Below, one piece after another: positions 29,531-39,615 of a DNA stretch of 64,000 bases. This DNA comes from Mycoplana azooxidifex (lineage in GTDB: Bacteria; Pseudomonadota; Alphaproteobacteria; Rhizobiales; Rhizobiaceae): assembly GCF_014196765.1 (NCBI RefSeq), contig NZ_JACIEE010000001.1, forward strand, positions 1 through 64,000, given 5' to 3'. Under the pieces are notes generated by a model. That model did not search any database, was not told the origin of the DNA, and saw nothing but the letters and a program-made list of their open reading frames with translations. Position 1 is the stretch's first letter; each line of letters opens with the position of its first letter. The translations under genes were made by a program, and so were the position numbers.

Positions 29531-30349
29531 CTACTTGCACTCGCCCGGCTGGAAGACCTCGAGGTTGGCGAGCTTGCCGGAGAGGACGAAGTCGCCGTAG
29601 TCCATCGTCAGGTCGCGGGTGATGCCGTTCTCGTAGAGCTTGAACGACATGCGGTAGATCGGCAGGGCATCGCCGGTCGCGTCGTCGTTGTAATAGGCGA
29701 TCGTCACCGGCCAGAAAGACTGCTTGGCAAAGGAGCCCGCCTTGGCGGCGTCCGGATCGTCGCTCGCCGGCATTTCCTCCTTGCCGAGGATCGTCGTGGT
29801 CATCAGCGTCTTGTCGCCGCTGTCGGAGCCGTCGAAGATGCGCGCCTCGAAGAATCGCTCGCCCTTCTTGGCCCGCTCGATCAGTTCCATCATGTGCTCG
29901 GTCGGAAAGATGCTGTCCGCCAGCGCGACCGCGCGCGTGTCCGGCGACGTCAGTTCGACGTTGACCCCGTCCTTTTCGTCCTGGGCGTTGCCGCGCACTT
30001 CCTTGTCCAGCTTCTCGTCGGTGAACGAGCGGGTGAGGAAGCGGAAGCTGCGGTTCTTCAGGTCTTCGTAGGTGGTCGTCTGCTGGTCCGTCAGCCGCGT
30101 CTCCTCGCCCGTGTTGATCTGGGTGACGAAGCGGAAGCTGACGGTATAGCCCTCGCAGGCATTGCCGTTGAACTCGTAGACCATGCGGCCATACATGCCG
30201 GCGATGCCGGAGCGTTCCGAGGCATCCTTGAGCTGCAGGTCGTAGACGGCGCGGTGCGGCGCCAGTCCTGCCGCCGAGACCGACCCTACCGGCAGGGCCG
30301 CAATGAACGCCACCGTGCAGAATGCCGGGACAAAGGTTGAGCGAAACAT
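29531..30349 (-). CDS. EipB family cell-envelope integrity protein (DUF1849)
   Basis: A 272-residue periplasmic protein with a signal peptide (MFRSTFVPAFCTVAFIAALP, cleavage near VSAAG). The mature protein starts with APHRAVYDLQL, typical of the EipB/DUF1849 beta-spiral family needed for envelope integrity in Brucella. Two cysteines, in FNGNACEGY and at the extreme C-terminus (PGECK), match the conserved disulfide pair of EipB. The ATG at 30349 follows AGGAGG; the longer open frame upstream is rejected. It is transcribed divergently from the RidA gene and ends at a terminator. Confidence 0.88.
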   Translation of the reverse strand: MFRSTFVPAFCTVAFIAALPVGSVSAAGLAPHRAVYDLQLKDASERSGIAGMYGRMVYEFNGNACEGYTVSFRFVTQINTGEETRLTDQQTTTYEDLKNRSFRFLTRSFTDEKLDKEVRGNAQDEKDGVNVELTSPDTRAVALADSIFPTEHMMELIERAKKGERFFEARIFDGSDSGDKTLMTTTILGKEEMPASDDPDAAKAGSFAKQSFWPVTIAYYNDDATGDALPIYRMSFKLYENGITRDLTMDYGDFVLSGKLANLEVFQPGECK

Positions 30350-30560
30350 CCGTTTCCTCCTGTTGAACTCGGCCGCGATGTTATAAGTACACATTCGGCA
30401 AGAGCGGGGCGCAAGGGCATTGCATGCCGCATTGTAACAGAAAACGCAATCGAGGCGGCATGCCTGCGCACAGTTCGCACATGCCGGCTTTCGAGACACA
30501 CCTTCAAGCGGCACGCCGCGGCCAGCGGCACCGTCGATAGATCGCAGGATGGAGAAGAGA

Positions 30561-31028
30561 ATGTCCGCCGAAATCGAAAACAGGGTCAAGGAACTGGGCT
30601 ACGTCATCCCGACCGCCGCCGCCCCCGCCGCCAACTATGTCTCCTACGTGATCAGCGGGTCGATCCTGCACATTTCCGGCCAGTTGCCGATCGCCGACGG
30701 CAAGATCGCCGTCACCGGACATCTCGGCAAGGACGTCGACGTCGCCACCGGCCAGAAGGCGGCCGAGCTTTGCGCCGTCAATATCCTCGCCCAGGCGAAG
30801 GCAGCCCTCGGCGGCGATCTCTCCCGCATCAAGCGAATCATCAAGATCAATGGCTTCGTCGCCTCCGTTCCCACGTTCGTCGAACAGCACCTGGTGATCA
30901 ACGGCGCCTCCAACCTCCTCGTCAACGCGCTTGGCGAGCCCGGCAAGCATGCCCGCGCCGCAGTCGGCATGGCGGCCCTGCCGCTGAACGCCGCCGTCGA
31001 GATCGACGCGATCGTGGAAATCGCCTGA
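30561..31028 (+). CDS. RidA/YjgF-YER057c-UK114 family protein
   Basis: A 155-residue trimeric enamine/imine deaminase-type protein. The fold signature runs from ISGSILHISGQLPIADG through the C-terminal RAAVGMAALPLNAAVEIDAI, which retains the arginine used to bind the carboxylate of reactive imines. The longer N-terminus places it in the RidA subgroup paired with amidohydrolase-like genes rather than canonical RidA. ATG at 30561 follows GGAGAAGAGA. The stop overlaps the next ATG (TGATG), so it is coupled to the GDPD gene. Confidence 0.88.
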   Translation: MSAEIENRVKELGYVIPTAAAPAANYVSYVISGSILHISGQLPIADGKIAVTGHLGKDVDVATGQKAAELCAVNILAQAKAALGGDLSRIKRIIKINGFVASVPTFVEQHLVINGASNLLVNALGEPGKHARAAVGMAALPLNAAVEIDAIVEIA

Positions 31029-31759
31029 TGCCATCCGGAAAGCTTTCCTGGCTGACCGCGCAGCCGATCGCGCACCGCGGCTATCATGACATGAACCGCA
31101 CCGTCTGGGAGAACACGCTTTCGGCCTTCTCCCGGGCCGTCGATGCGGGCTTTGCGATCGAATGCGACCTGCAATATGCCGCCGACGGCGTCCCGGTGGT
31201 CTTCCACGACGAAAAGCTGGAGCGGCTCTGCGCCATCCCCGGCGACGTGCGCGCGAAGACGTCGGTGGAACTCGGCATGCTCTCGATCGGTGGCACCAAG
31301 GACAAGGTGCCGACGCTTGCGCAACTGCTGAAGCTGGTCGACGGCCGCGTGCCGCTGGTCATCGAGCTGAAAGGACTCAAGGACGACGACGAGGGCTTCG
31401 TCGCCAGCGTGCTGGAGATCATCGAGGACTACGAAGGGCCGATCGCACTGATGAGCTTCGACCACTGGCTCCTGAAGGAACTGAAGGAACTCGACGCGCC
31501 GAGACCTGTCGGCCTGACGGCGGGCGGCATCGACCCGGAAACCTTCTTCGTGCACGAGGAAGCCATGCAACTGGGGCTGGATTTCATCTCCTATTTCTAC
31601 GCCGACCTGCCCAACCCGTTCATCACCAAGGAGCGCAAGGCGGGGATCCCGGTGATCACCTGGACCGTCCGTGACGGGGCGGCCGTCGAGAAGACCCGCG
31701 CGGAAGCCGACCAGATGACCTTCGAGGGCTTCGATCCGCGGGAAAACCTGGTCGCCTGA
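31028..31759 (+). CDS. Glycerophosphodiester phosphodiesterase
   Basis: A 243-residue TIM-barrel GDPD enzyme that releases glycerol-3-phosphate from deacylated phospholipids. Catalytic motifs are visible in order: IAHRGYHD, WENTLSAF, IECDLQ, then DGVPVVFHDEKLERL. No signal peptide, so cytoplasmic. Its start overlaps the RidA stop and it ends two bases before the acyltransferase gene, making a tight three-gene unit. Confidence 0.92.
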   Translation: MPSGKLSWLTAQPIAHRGYHDMNRTVWENTLSAFSRAVDAGFAIECDLQYAADGVPVVFHDEKLERLCAIPGDVRAKTSVELGMLSIGGTKDKVPTLAQLLKLVDGRVPLVIELKGLKDDDEGFVASVLEIIEDYEGPIALMSFDHWLLKELKELDAPRPVGLTAGGIDPETFFVHEEAMQLGLDFISYFYADLPNPFITKERKAGIPVITWTVRDGAAVEKTRAEADQMTFEGFDPRENLVA

Positions 31760-31761
31760 CG

Positions 31762-32958
<1,197 letters not shown>

Positions 32959-33030
32959 TTGATCAATCGCGGCTGGCATGCAGCCGCAGGCAGTTCCGGC
33001 CGCAGGGCCGCACATTCGAAGGAGACCATG

Positions 33031-33456
33031 ATGAGCGCCTATGATCCGGACAACATCTTCGCCAAGATCCTCCGCGGCGAGATCCCCTCGCACAAAGTCT
33101 ACGAAGACGAACACACGCTGGCCTTCATGGACGTCATGCCGCAGGGAACGGGCCATACGCTCGTCGTTCCGAAGGCACCCTCGCGCAACATCCTCGACGC
33201 CGACCCGGAAACGCTGTCCCGGGTGATTCCGGTCGTCCAGAAGATCGCTGTCGCCGCCAAGGAAGCCTTCGAGGCGGACGGCGTCACGGTCATCCAGTTC
33301 AATGAGCCGGCCGCGGGGCAGTCGGTCTACCACCTGCATTTCCACGTCATCCCGCGCTTCGAGGGCGTGCCGATCAAGCGACATGCGGGCGCAATGGAGG
33401 ACCAGGGTATTCTGACAGCGAACGCGCAGAAGATGCGCGACGCGCTCGCAGGATAA
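33031..33456 (+). CDS. HIT family hydrolase (Hint-like)
   Basis: A 141-residue histidine-triad protein. The catalytic triad HLHFHVIPR lies near residue 97, after the N-terminal IFAKILRGEIPSHKVYEDE typical of Hint phosphoramidases. Members remove AMP from amine substrates. The ATG at 33031 lies six bases after AAGGAG; another ATG is one codon upstream. It ends just before a palindromic repeat. Confidence 0.93.
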   Translation: MSAYDPDNIFAKILRGEIPSHKVYEDEHTLAFMDVMPQGTGHTLVVPKAPSRNILDADPETLSRVIPVVQKIAVAAKEAFEADGVTVIQFNEPAAGQSVYHLHFHVIPRFEGVPIKRHAGAMEDQGILTANAQKMRDALAG

Positions 33457-33488
33457 CGGGCCGGGACGACAAGGCCGCTCGGCGCTTG

Positions 33489-33597
33489 GAGCATGGCGCG
33501 CAAATGTGGGTAGCGGTTTTGCGGCGACGACATGCGACAAAACAAAGGCTTAAAGCGCGTAGAGCGAATCCGAAGGATTGCGACGCGCTTCAAGCGC
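33489..33597. repeat. Rhizobial-type palindromic intergenic repeat, copy 2
   Basis: Starts GAGCATGGCGCGCAAATGTG and is clearly related to the copy at 7712-7795. A second inverted pair, AAGCGCGT/ACGCGCTT around ATCC-GAA-GGAT, completes the element (33551-33590). Its right end includes the azlD stop codon (33590-33592). The element separates the convergent HIT and azlD genes and may serve as a terminator for both. Confidence 0.75.
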
Positions 33598-33928
33598 CGA
33601 GCGCAAACAGGCCGGCAGCCAGCGTGCCGATGGCGACGATGATGCCGACTAGCTGGTTGCGCCGGAACAGGAAGAAGGCGGCAGCACCCGCCGCGACCGC
33701 GCCGATCCGCAGCCACAGCGGCGAGGTCGCCAGTTCGCCGGTCGGATAGACGATGAGCTTGGCGATCACCGCGGCTACGAGCGCGGTGGCGACCGCCCTC
33801 ACCCAGTGCATCATTTCCGAATTCTCGTCGATGCGGTTGCCGGCAAGCACGCCGAGCCAGCGCCAGATATCGGTCGCAAGCCAGCCGGCGACAGCGATGA
33901 AGATGTAGGGCCAGAGCGCCTCGATCAT
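33590..33928 (-). CDS. AzlD domain-containing small membrane protein
   Basis: A 112-residue protein with three to four hydrophobic helices, matching AzlD, the small partner of AzlC in branched-chain amino acid (or analogue) export. Typical segments are the N-terminal YIFIAVAGWLATDIWRW and RAVATALVAAVIAKLIVYP. Its start overlaps the azlC stop by four bases, so they are coupled. The stop lies inside a palindromic repeat. Confidence 0.88.
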   Translation of the reverse strand: MIEALWPYIFIAVAGWLATDIWRWLGVLAGNRIDENSEMMHWVRAVATALVAAVIAKLIVYPTGELATSPLWLRIGAVAAGAAAFFLFRRNQLVGIIVAIGTLAAGLFALGA

Positions 33929-34674
33929 CGCACCACCCCGGCTGCCCGCTTGAGCCGCCAGTGCCGCTCCCCGGCCCAGGCGAGCGTTCCGCCGACAAGG
34001 CCGGCAAAGAGGATGTCGAACTCCGGGGCGACCTCGTGAAAGACGACGCCGAGCACCAGGCCGATCCCGAGCGACCAGTAGATCACCTGGTGGCGCGCGG
34101 AGACCCAGATCGAGGTCAGGAAATAGATGGGCGTCAGGAAGAAAAGGCAGGCACCGACGAGAGGCGGAAACTGCGTCACCATGAAGTAGGCGATGCCGAC
34201 GAGCAGGATGTTTGCCGATGTCAACGTGATGCCGAAGCCGGCAAAAAACGCCAGGCGCCCGGTGCGCGGCACCCTGTGCGCCCGCTCCATGGCGAAGACC
34301 CAGGCGGTGATCGCCACGAAATGCGACAGAAGCAGCATCAGCCAGGTCGGCGTTTTGCTGTTACGGATTTCCGGCACCAGCGCCGCCACCATCGGCATCA
34401 TCCGCACGGAGGACAGGGTGACGGCGATGAAGGTGGTGGCCAGATTGGCGCCGGAGAGCATGCTGCCGACGAGGATCACCTTGGCCGGAAGCGCCCAGAC
34501 CACGCCGGTCATGAACATGACCTGCTCGACCGGGATGCCGCCTTCGGCGGTGAAGGCCGCGAAGCCCACGAACGAGAGCATCAGCATGATCGCCGGGATG
34601 CTCCAGATCCCCCGCATGCCCTGAACGAACCAGTACCGCTTCGTCTGCCCTTCGGATATCGCCTCTGCGTCCAT
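33925..34674 (-). CDS. AzlC family permease
   Basis: Integral membrane protein of 249 residues with about seven helices, belonging to the AzlC (YgaZ-like) large subunit family of branched-chain amino acid exporters. It begins with a short cytoplasmic N-terminus, then GMRGIWSIPAIMLMLSFVGF. The proline- and glycine-rich helix pattern fits the family. Translationally coupled with azlD. Transcription follows clpA, but a terminator lies between. Confidence 0.9.
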   Translation of the reverse strand: MDAEAISEGQTKRYWFVQGMRGIWSIPAIMLMLSFVGFAAFTAEGGIPVEQVMFMTGVVWALPAKVILVGSMLSGANLATTFIAVTLSSVRMMPMVAALVPEIRNSKTPTWLMLLLSHFVAITAWVFAMERAHRVPRTGRLAFFAGFGITLTSANILLVGIAYFMVTQFPPLVGACLFFLTPIYFLTSIWVSARHQVIYWSLGIGLVLGVVFHEVAPEFDILFAGLVGGTLAWAGERHWRLKRAAGVVR

Positions 34675-34701
34675 ACGTCATTCCAGATATTCAACATGAA
34701 A

Positions 34702-34727
34702 ATGCCGGGCAGCGGACTGCCCGGCAT
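34702..34727 (-). terminator. Rho-independent terminator of clpA
   Basis: ATGCCGGGCAG (34702-34712) and CTGCCCGGCAT (34717-34727) form a perfect 11-bp stem with a four-base loop. On the minus strand it is followed by TTTTCATG. It starts 21 bases after the clpA stop. Confidence 0.85.
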
Positions 34728-34747
34728 CGCTCATTCTCTAAAGGCGG

Positions 34748-37243
34748 TCACTTCTTCCGCGGTACCTTCGGCACGGCACTCCCCTTGCGGGTCGGTGCGG
34801 CCGGCTTCTCCGCCTCGGCGGCCTTTGCCGACTTGGCGCGCGGCGAAGACGACGTTGCCGCAACGGTTTCCTTGGCCTTCTTCGGCTTGGCCGCCTTGCG
34901 GGCGGGCGAAGCGATCTCGGCCTTCGGCTTGATCCGCGCGGTCTCCGGCACGGCATCGAGGACGATGCCCTTGGTGCCGTCCTCCTTCACGCCGACGGAG
35001 ACACGGACGACGCCGCCCTTCTTGAGCTTGCCGAAGAGGATCTCGTCGGCGAGCTTCTTCTTGATGTTCTCCTGGATGACGCGCGACAGCGGCCGCGCAC
35101 CCATCTTCTCGTCGTAGCCCTTCTCCGCCAGCCAGGCGATCGCCTCAGGCTGCAGTTCGAACGTGACGTTGCGCTCCGACAGCTGGGTCTCCAGCTGCAT
35201 GACGAACTTCTGCACGACCTGGTGGATCACCGGCGTCGGCAGCGAGCCGAACGGGATGATCGCATCGAGGCGGTTGCGGAACTCCGGCGTGAACAGGCGG
35301 TTGATCGCCTCCATGTCCTCGCCCTCGCGCTTGGACGAACCGAAGCCGATCGCGGCCCTGGCCATGTCGGACGCGCCCGCGTTCGTCGTCATGATCAGGA
35401 TGACGTTGCGGAAGTCGATCTTCTTGCCGTTGTGGTCGGTCAGCGAGCCGTGATCCATGACCTGCAACAGGATGTTGTAGAGGTCCGGATGCGCCTTCTC
35501 GATCTCGTCGAGCAGCAGCACGCAATGCGGATGCTGGTCGACGCCATCGGTCAGGAGGCCGCCCTGGTCGAAGCCGACATAGCCTGGAGGTGCGCCGAGC
35601 AGGCGCGAGACCGTGTGCCGCTCCATGTATTCCGACATGTCGAAGCGCAGGAGCTCGACACCGAGCGAGGACGCCAGTTGCTTGGCAACTTCCGTCTTGC
35701 CGACGCCGGTCGGGCCGGAGAACAGATAGCAGCCGATCGGCTTGTTCGGTTCGCGAAGGCCGGCGCGCGACAGCTTGATCGCCGAAGCCAGCGCCTCGAT
35801 CGCCAGATCCTGGCCATAGACGACGGAGCGCAGTTCCTTCTCCAGGTTGGCGAGAACGGTCTCGTCGTCCTTGGAGACGGTCTTCGGCGGGATCCGCGCC
35901 ATGGTCGCGATCGTGGCCTCGATCTCCTTCTCGGTGATCAGCTTGCGACGCTTGCCGGCCGGAAGCAGCATCTGCGCCGCACCCGTCTCGTCGATCACGT
36001 CGATCGCCTTGTCCGGCAGCTTGCGGTCGTTGATGTAGCGGGCCGAAAGCTCCACGGCCGTCTTGATCGCCTCGTTCGAGTACTTCAGCTTGTGGTAGTC
36101 CTCGAAATAGGGCTTCAGCCCCTTCATGATCTCGATGGCGTCGTCGATCGTCGGCTCGTTGACGTCGATCTTCTGGAAGCGGCGGACCAGCGCCCGGTCC
36201 TTCTCGAAGAACTGGCGGTATTCCTTGTAGGTGGTCGAGCCGATGCAGCGGATCGCGCCCGAGGACAGCGCCGGCTTCAGCAGGTTCGACGCATCCATCG
36301 CGCCGCCGGAGGTGGCGCCGGCGCCGATCACGGTATGGATTTCATCGATGAAGAGCACCGCGCCGGGATACTCCTCCAGTTCCTTGACGACCTGCTTCAG
36401 GCGTTCCTCGAAGTCGCCGCGATAGCGGGTGCCGGCGAGAAGCGTGCCCATGTCGAGCGAGAAGATCGTGGCATCCTGCAGCGCCTCGGGCACCTTCTTC
36501 TCGACGATGCGCTTGGCGAGGCCCTCGGCGATCGCGGTCTTGCCGACGCCGGGATCGCCGACGTAGAGCGGATTGTTCTTGGAGCGGCGGCACAGCACCT
36601 GGATCGTCCGGTTCACCTCGGCGTGGCGGCCGATCAGCGGGTCGATCTTGCCGACCTTGGCCTTCTCGTTGAGGTTGACGCAATAGGCGGTGAGCGCATC
36701 CTGCTTCTTGCCGGGCTCCTCCTGCTCGCCCTGCGACCGGGTCTGCTTCTGCTCGTTCTCGGTGTCGTCGGAACCACGCACGGTGCGCGCCTCGGACGTG
36801 CCGGGCCGCTTGCCGATGCCATGGGAGATGAAGTTGACGGCGTCGTAGCGCGTCATCTCCTGCTCCTGCAGGAAGTAGGCGGCGTGGCTTTCGCGTTCTG
36901 CGAAGATCGCGACGAGCACGTTGGCACCCGTCACCTCTTCCCGGCCGGAAGACTGGACATGGATGACCGCGCGCTGGATCACGCGCTGGAAGCCGGAGGT
37001 CGGCTTGGAATCCTCCTCGTAACCCGTCACCAGGTTCGCAAGGTCGTTGTCGACATAGTCGGAAACCGCTTTGCGCAGGGTCTCGAGGTTGACGTTGCAG
37101 GCGCCCATGACCGCCGCGGCATCCGCGTCGTCGATCAGCGCGAGAAGCAGATGCTCCAGCGTGGCGTATTCATGATGGCGCTCATTGGCGTAGGTCAGTG
37201 CCTGGTGAAGCGCTTTCTCAAGACTGGTCGAAAAAGTTGGCAC
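34748..37243 (-). CDS. clpA: ATP-dependent Clp protease ATP-binding subunit ClpA
   Basis: Hsp100 unfoldase that feeds ClpP. In 831 residues it has the N-domain (residues 1-140), a first AAA+ domain with Walker A GDPGVGKTAIAEGLA, and a second with GPTGVGKTEVAKQLA. The ClpP-docking loop is visible as IGF in RAAIGFGSSKRE. E. coli ClpA ends near 758; here about 65 extra residues rich in Lys, Ala and Pro form a basic, probably disordered tail (from about residue 766). It follows clpS by ten bases and ends at a terminator. Confidence 0.96.
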   Translation of the reverse strand: MPTFSTSLEKALHQALTYANERHHEYATLEHLLLALIDDADAAAVMGACNVNLETLRKAVSDYVDNDLANLVTGYEEDSKPTSGFQRVIQRAVIHVQSSGREEVTGANVLVAIFAERESHAAYFLQEQEMTRYDAVNFISHGIGKRPGTSEARTVRGSDDTENEQKQTRSQGEQEEPGKKQDALTAYCVNLNEKAKVGKIDPLIGRHAEVNRTIQVLCRRSKNNPLYVGDPGVGKTAIAEGLAKRIVEKKVPEALQDATIFSLDMGTLLAGTRYRGDFEERLKQVVKELEEYPGAVLFIDEIHTVIGAGATSGGAMDASNLLKPALSSGAIRCIGSTTYKEYRQFFEKDRALVRRFQKIDVNEPTIDDAIEIMKGLKPYFEDYHKLKYSNEAIKTAVELSARYINDRKLPDKAIDVIDETGAAQMLLPAGKRRKLITEKEIEATIATMARIPPKTVSKDDETVLANLEKELRSVVYGQDLAIEALASAIKLSRAGLREPNKPIGCYLFSGPTGVGKTEVAKQLASSLGVELLRFDMSEYMERHTVSRLLGAPPGYVGFDQGGLLTDGVDQHPHCVLLLDEIEKAHPDLYNILLQVMDHGSLTDHNGKKIDFRNVILIMTTNAGASDMARAAIGFGSSKREGEDMEAINRLFTPEFRNRLDAIIPFGSLPTPVIHQVVQKFVMQLETQLSERNVTFELQPEAIAWLAEKGYDEKMGARPLSRVIQENIKKKLADEILFGKLKKGGVVRVSVGVKEDGTKGIVLDAVPETARIKPKAEIASPARKAAKPKKAKETVAATSSSPRAKSAKAAEAEKPAAPTRKGSAVPKVPRKK

Positions 37244-37253
37244 GTTTCATTCC

Positions 37254-37604
37254 TCATTTCTTTTCCATGACACATTGCAGCGGATGCTGGTGCTGGCGGG
37301 AGAAATCCATCACCTGTGTCACTTTGGTTTCGGCAACCTCGTAGGTAAAAACGCCACACTCACCCACGCCGTGATTATGCACATGCAGCATGATCCGCGT
37401 TGCCGCCTCTCGGTCCTTCTGGAAGAACCGCTCGAGGATGTGGATCACGAATTCCATTGGCGTGTAGTCGTCATTGAGAAGCAGCACCCGGTAGAGGCTC
37501 GGCTTCTTGGTCTTCGGCTTCGTGCGGGTTATGACGGAAGCGCTGCGACCGGGATTGTCGCCGCTTCCTTCATTGCCCTGCAACCGGCCCGGTATCGAAT
37601 TCAT
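37254..37604 (-). CDS. clpS: ATP-dependent Clp protease adaptor ClpS
   Basis: N-recognin of 116 residues that hands N-end-rule substrates to ClpA. The signature [21 protein letters not shown] is present around residues 38-57 (given in part) with the binding-pocket Asp-Asp and Met, and the second histidine region [13 protein letters not shown]. The N-terminal 30 residues are a flexible arm. It directly precedes clpA, so the adaptor and the unfoldase are co-transcribed. Confidence 0.96.
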   Translation of the reverse strand: MNSIPGRLQGNEGSGDNPGRSASVITRTKPKTKKPSLYRVLLLNDDYTPMEFVIHILERFFQKDREAATRIMLHVHNHGVGECGVFTYEVAETKVTQVMDFSRQHQHPLQCVMEKK

Positions 37605-37804
37605 TCCTGTTCATTCCTCGTGAGTCCGGCTCTCGCATGGATGGGAGCCGCGGCGGCCGACGGTTGCCGTTATCATGCCTACGGTATCTAGTGGTTCCTT
37701 TCGGGATTTTAAGGCCCCTGCTTCGTCCTGCAAGGATAATCCAGCGGTGCCGGATTGAAAGCCCGAATTTTAGCGGCCTGTTTTAGCAGCCTGCCCAAAA
37801 CGGC

Positions 37805-37838
37805 GAAGGCCGGCGACACTTCCGCGTCGCCGGCCTTC
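37805..37838 (-). terminator. Hairpin downstream of the phasin gene
   Basis: GAAGGCCGGCGAC (37805-37817) and GTCGCCGGCCTTC (37826-37838) form a perfect 13-bp stem 22 bases after the phasin stop. The minus strand continues GCCGTTTTGG, a weak T-run. Confidence 0.7.
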
Positions 37839-37859
37839 TTAAACATGCGTCTGCGGCGC

Positions 37860-38213
37860 TCAGGCTGCGACGGCTGCCTTTGCCGCAGCAGCGGCCTTGG
37901 CGACAGGAGCCTCGTAGGGCTTGTAGGCGCTCTTGGCGAGGTCGGAATACATCTCACCGATCTTCGTCGCCTCGGCTACGTAGGTCTCGTAGGACTTCTT
38001 CAGGAATGAGGTCTGCAGTTCGAAGGCCGCCTCGAGGCTCTTCACGCTCGACAGCTTCTCGAAATGCGCGACGCCCTCCTCGAAGGACTTCTTGGAGTAG
38101 TCCGCAGCTTCGGTCGCGATCGCCTGCATGCCCTTGGCCACCGACGAATAGCTTTTCAGGACCGTGTCCACAGCTTCCTTCCCCGTCTTGTTGGCCTCAT
38201 CAAAATTGAACAT
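37860..38213 (-). CDS. Phasin family protein
   Basis: A 117-residue mostly helical protein of the alphaproteobacterial phasin family. The N-terminus MFNFDEANKTGKEAVDTVL is followed by amphipathic helices and an Ala-rich tail (VAKAAAAAKAAVAA). Phasins coat polyhydroxyalkanoate granules; some paralogues have other roles and no pha genes are in the window. The ATG at 38213 follows AGGAGG; the frame upstream is not coding. Flanked by terminators, so monocistronic. Confidence 0.9.
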   Translation of the reverse strand: MFNFDEANKTGKEAVDTVLKSYSSVAKGMQAIATEAADYSKKSFEEGVAHFEKLSSVKSLEAAFELQTSFLKKSYETYVAEATKIGEMYSDLAKSAYKPYEAPVAKAAAAAKAAVAA

Positions 38214-38343
38214 CGATTTCCTCCTATATGTCCCACCCGGACGAAGGAAAGCTATATGCAACGCACAATAAAGTCAATTATATGCCGCAGTGCAATATTA
38301 GTCAGCAATTGCAAATGCTTGCAACGGGCACCTGACAGGACAC

Positions 38344-38376
38344 AAAAAACCCGGCCGCTTTTTTAGCGCCGGGTTT
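38344..38376 (-). terminator. Rho-independent terminator downstream of the DUF3126 gene
   Basis: AAACCCGGC (38347-38355) and GCCGGGTTT (38368-38376) form a stem. On the minus strand it is followed by TTTTTTGTG. It starts 26 bases after the DUF3126 stop. Confidence 0.8.
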
Positions 38377-38402
38377 GATTGGACGGCCGTAAGGCGGCCG
38401 GA

Positions 38403-38606
38403 TCAGAGATCGATGTCGAGGATCGCCATCGAGAAGTTGTAGGACAGTTCGCCATCCTCGTCGTCGCGGAAGACGACGCCCAGGAATTCGTCGGCGAGAT
38501 AGACTTCCGCCGACTCGTCCTTCTTCGGGCGCGCCTTGATGACCATGTCCTTGTTGAAGTTCCGCTTGAAGTAGGCTTCAAGCTTCCTGATCTCTTCGGG
38601 CTTCAC
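38403..38606 (-). CDS. DUF3126 family protein
   Basis: A 67-residue acidic protein of the DUF3126 family, nearly universal in rhizobia and of unknown function. From a GTG start at 38606 it reads VKPEEIRKLEAYFKRNF, with a beta-rich second half (SAEVYLADEFLGVVFRDDED). A GGAG lies eight bases before the GTG. It ends at a strong terminator and lies between the phasin and cysE genes. Confidence 0.85.
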   Translation of the reverse strand: MKPEEIRKLEAYFKRNFNKDMVIKARPKKDESAEVYLADEFLGVVFRDDEDGELSYNFSMAILDIDL

Positions 38607-38701
38607 GATTGCGTCTCCGTATCGGTTCGTTCGCGCCGCTTCTCGCACCTGCGCCGGATGGTGTAAACCCTCAAAAGAGGCCAGTCTCCAGCGTTTTGCG
38701 T

Positions 38702-39535
38702 TCAGATGTCGAAGCCCGCGCCGTGCAGGATCTGATCCATGGCGCGCGACGGTTCCGAACAGCCGGCCTCGCCCACGACCTTGGCCGGGACGCCGGCGAC
38801 GGTCGATTTCGGCGGCATGTCCTTCAGCACGACCGAACCGGCCGCGATCCGCGAGCAGTAGCCGATGTGGATGTTGCCGAGGATCTTGGCGCCGGCGCCG
38901 ATGAGGACGCCGTTGTCGATCTTCGGATGGCGGTCGCCGCCCTCCTTGCCGGTGCCGCCGAGCGTGACGTTGTGCAGGATCGAGACGTTGTCTCCGATCA
39001 CCGCCGTCTCGCCCACGACCAGGCCGGTGGCATGGTCGAGGAAGATGCCCTTGCCGATGCGGGCCGCCGGGTTGATGTCCGTCTGGAACACGCCGGACGA
39101 GCGGCTCTGGAGATAGAGCGCGAAGTCGCGCCGCCCGTTCAGGTACAGCCAGTGGGCCAGGCGGTGGGTCTGGATCGCGTGGAACCCCTTGAAATAGAGC
39201 ACCGGCTCGATGAAGCGCGTGCAGGCCGGGTCGCGATCATAGACCGCCTGGATGTCGACGCGCAGGATCGCGCCCCATTCCGGCCATGCCGTCTGCATCT
39301 CCTCGAAGGTCTGGCGCAGGAGGTTGGCCTGGAGGTCCGGATGGTCGAGCCGTTCGCAGACGCGGTGGATCACGCTGGCCTCGAGCGAGGGCTGGTTGAT
39401 CACCGTCGAATAGAGAAACGCCGCCAGAAGCGGGTCCTCCTGTGCGGCCACGCGCGCCTCCTGCTGAAGGCTGTCCCAGATCGGGTCCATCACCGTCAGC
39501 TTCTCGTCGGCGCGCTTCTCATTGCTGGCGACCAT
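38702..39535 (-). CDS. cysE: Serine O-acetyltransferase
   Basis: Makes O-acetylserine for cysteine synthesis. The 277-residue protein has the N-terminal helical domain (DPIWDSLQQEARVAAQEDPL) and a C-terminal hexapeptide beta-helix with the catalytic histidines in THRLAHWLY and FLDHATGLVVGE. Late glycine-rich loop TVAGVPAKVVG also fits. It lies alone between DUF3126 and an alpha/beta hydrolase. Confidence 0.96.
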   Translation of the reverse strand: MVASNEKRADEKLTVMDPIWDSLQQEARVAAQEDPLLAAFLYSTVINQPSLEASVIHRVCERLDHPDLQANLLRQTFEEMQTAWPEWGAILRVDIQAVYDRDPACTRFIEPVLYFKGFHAIQTHRLAHWLYLNGRRDFALYLQSRSSGVFQTDINPAARIGKGIFLDHATGLVVGETAVIGDNVSILHNVTLGGTGKEGGDRHPKIDNGVLIGAGAKILGNIHIGYCSRIAAGSVVLKDMPPKSTVAGVPAKVVGEAGCSEPSRAMDQILHGAGFDI

Positions 39536-39615
39536 CGCCGTACTCCTTCTTGCGTCTCGATCGATATATAAAGCAAACGGCCGCCGGGCGGAATGCCCCG
39601 CCGGACACGGACGCG

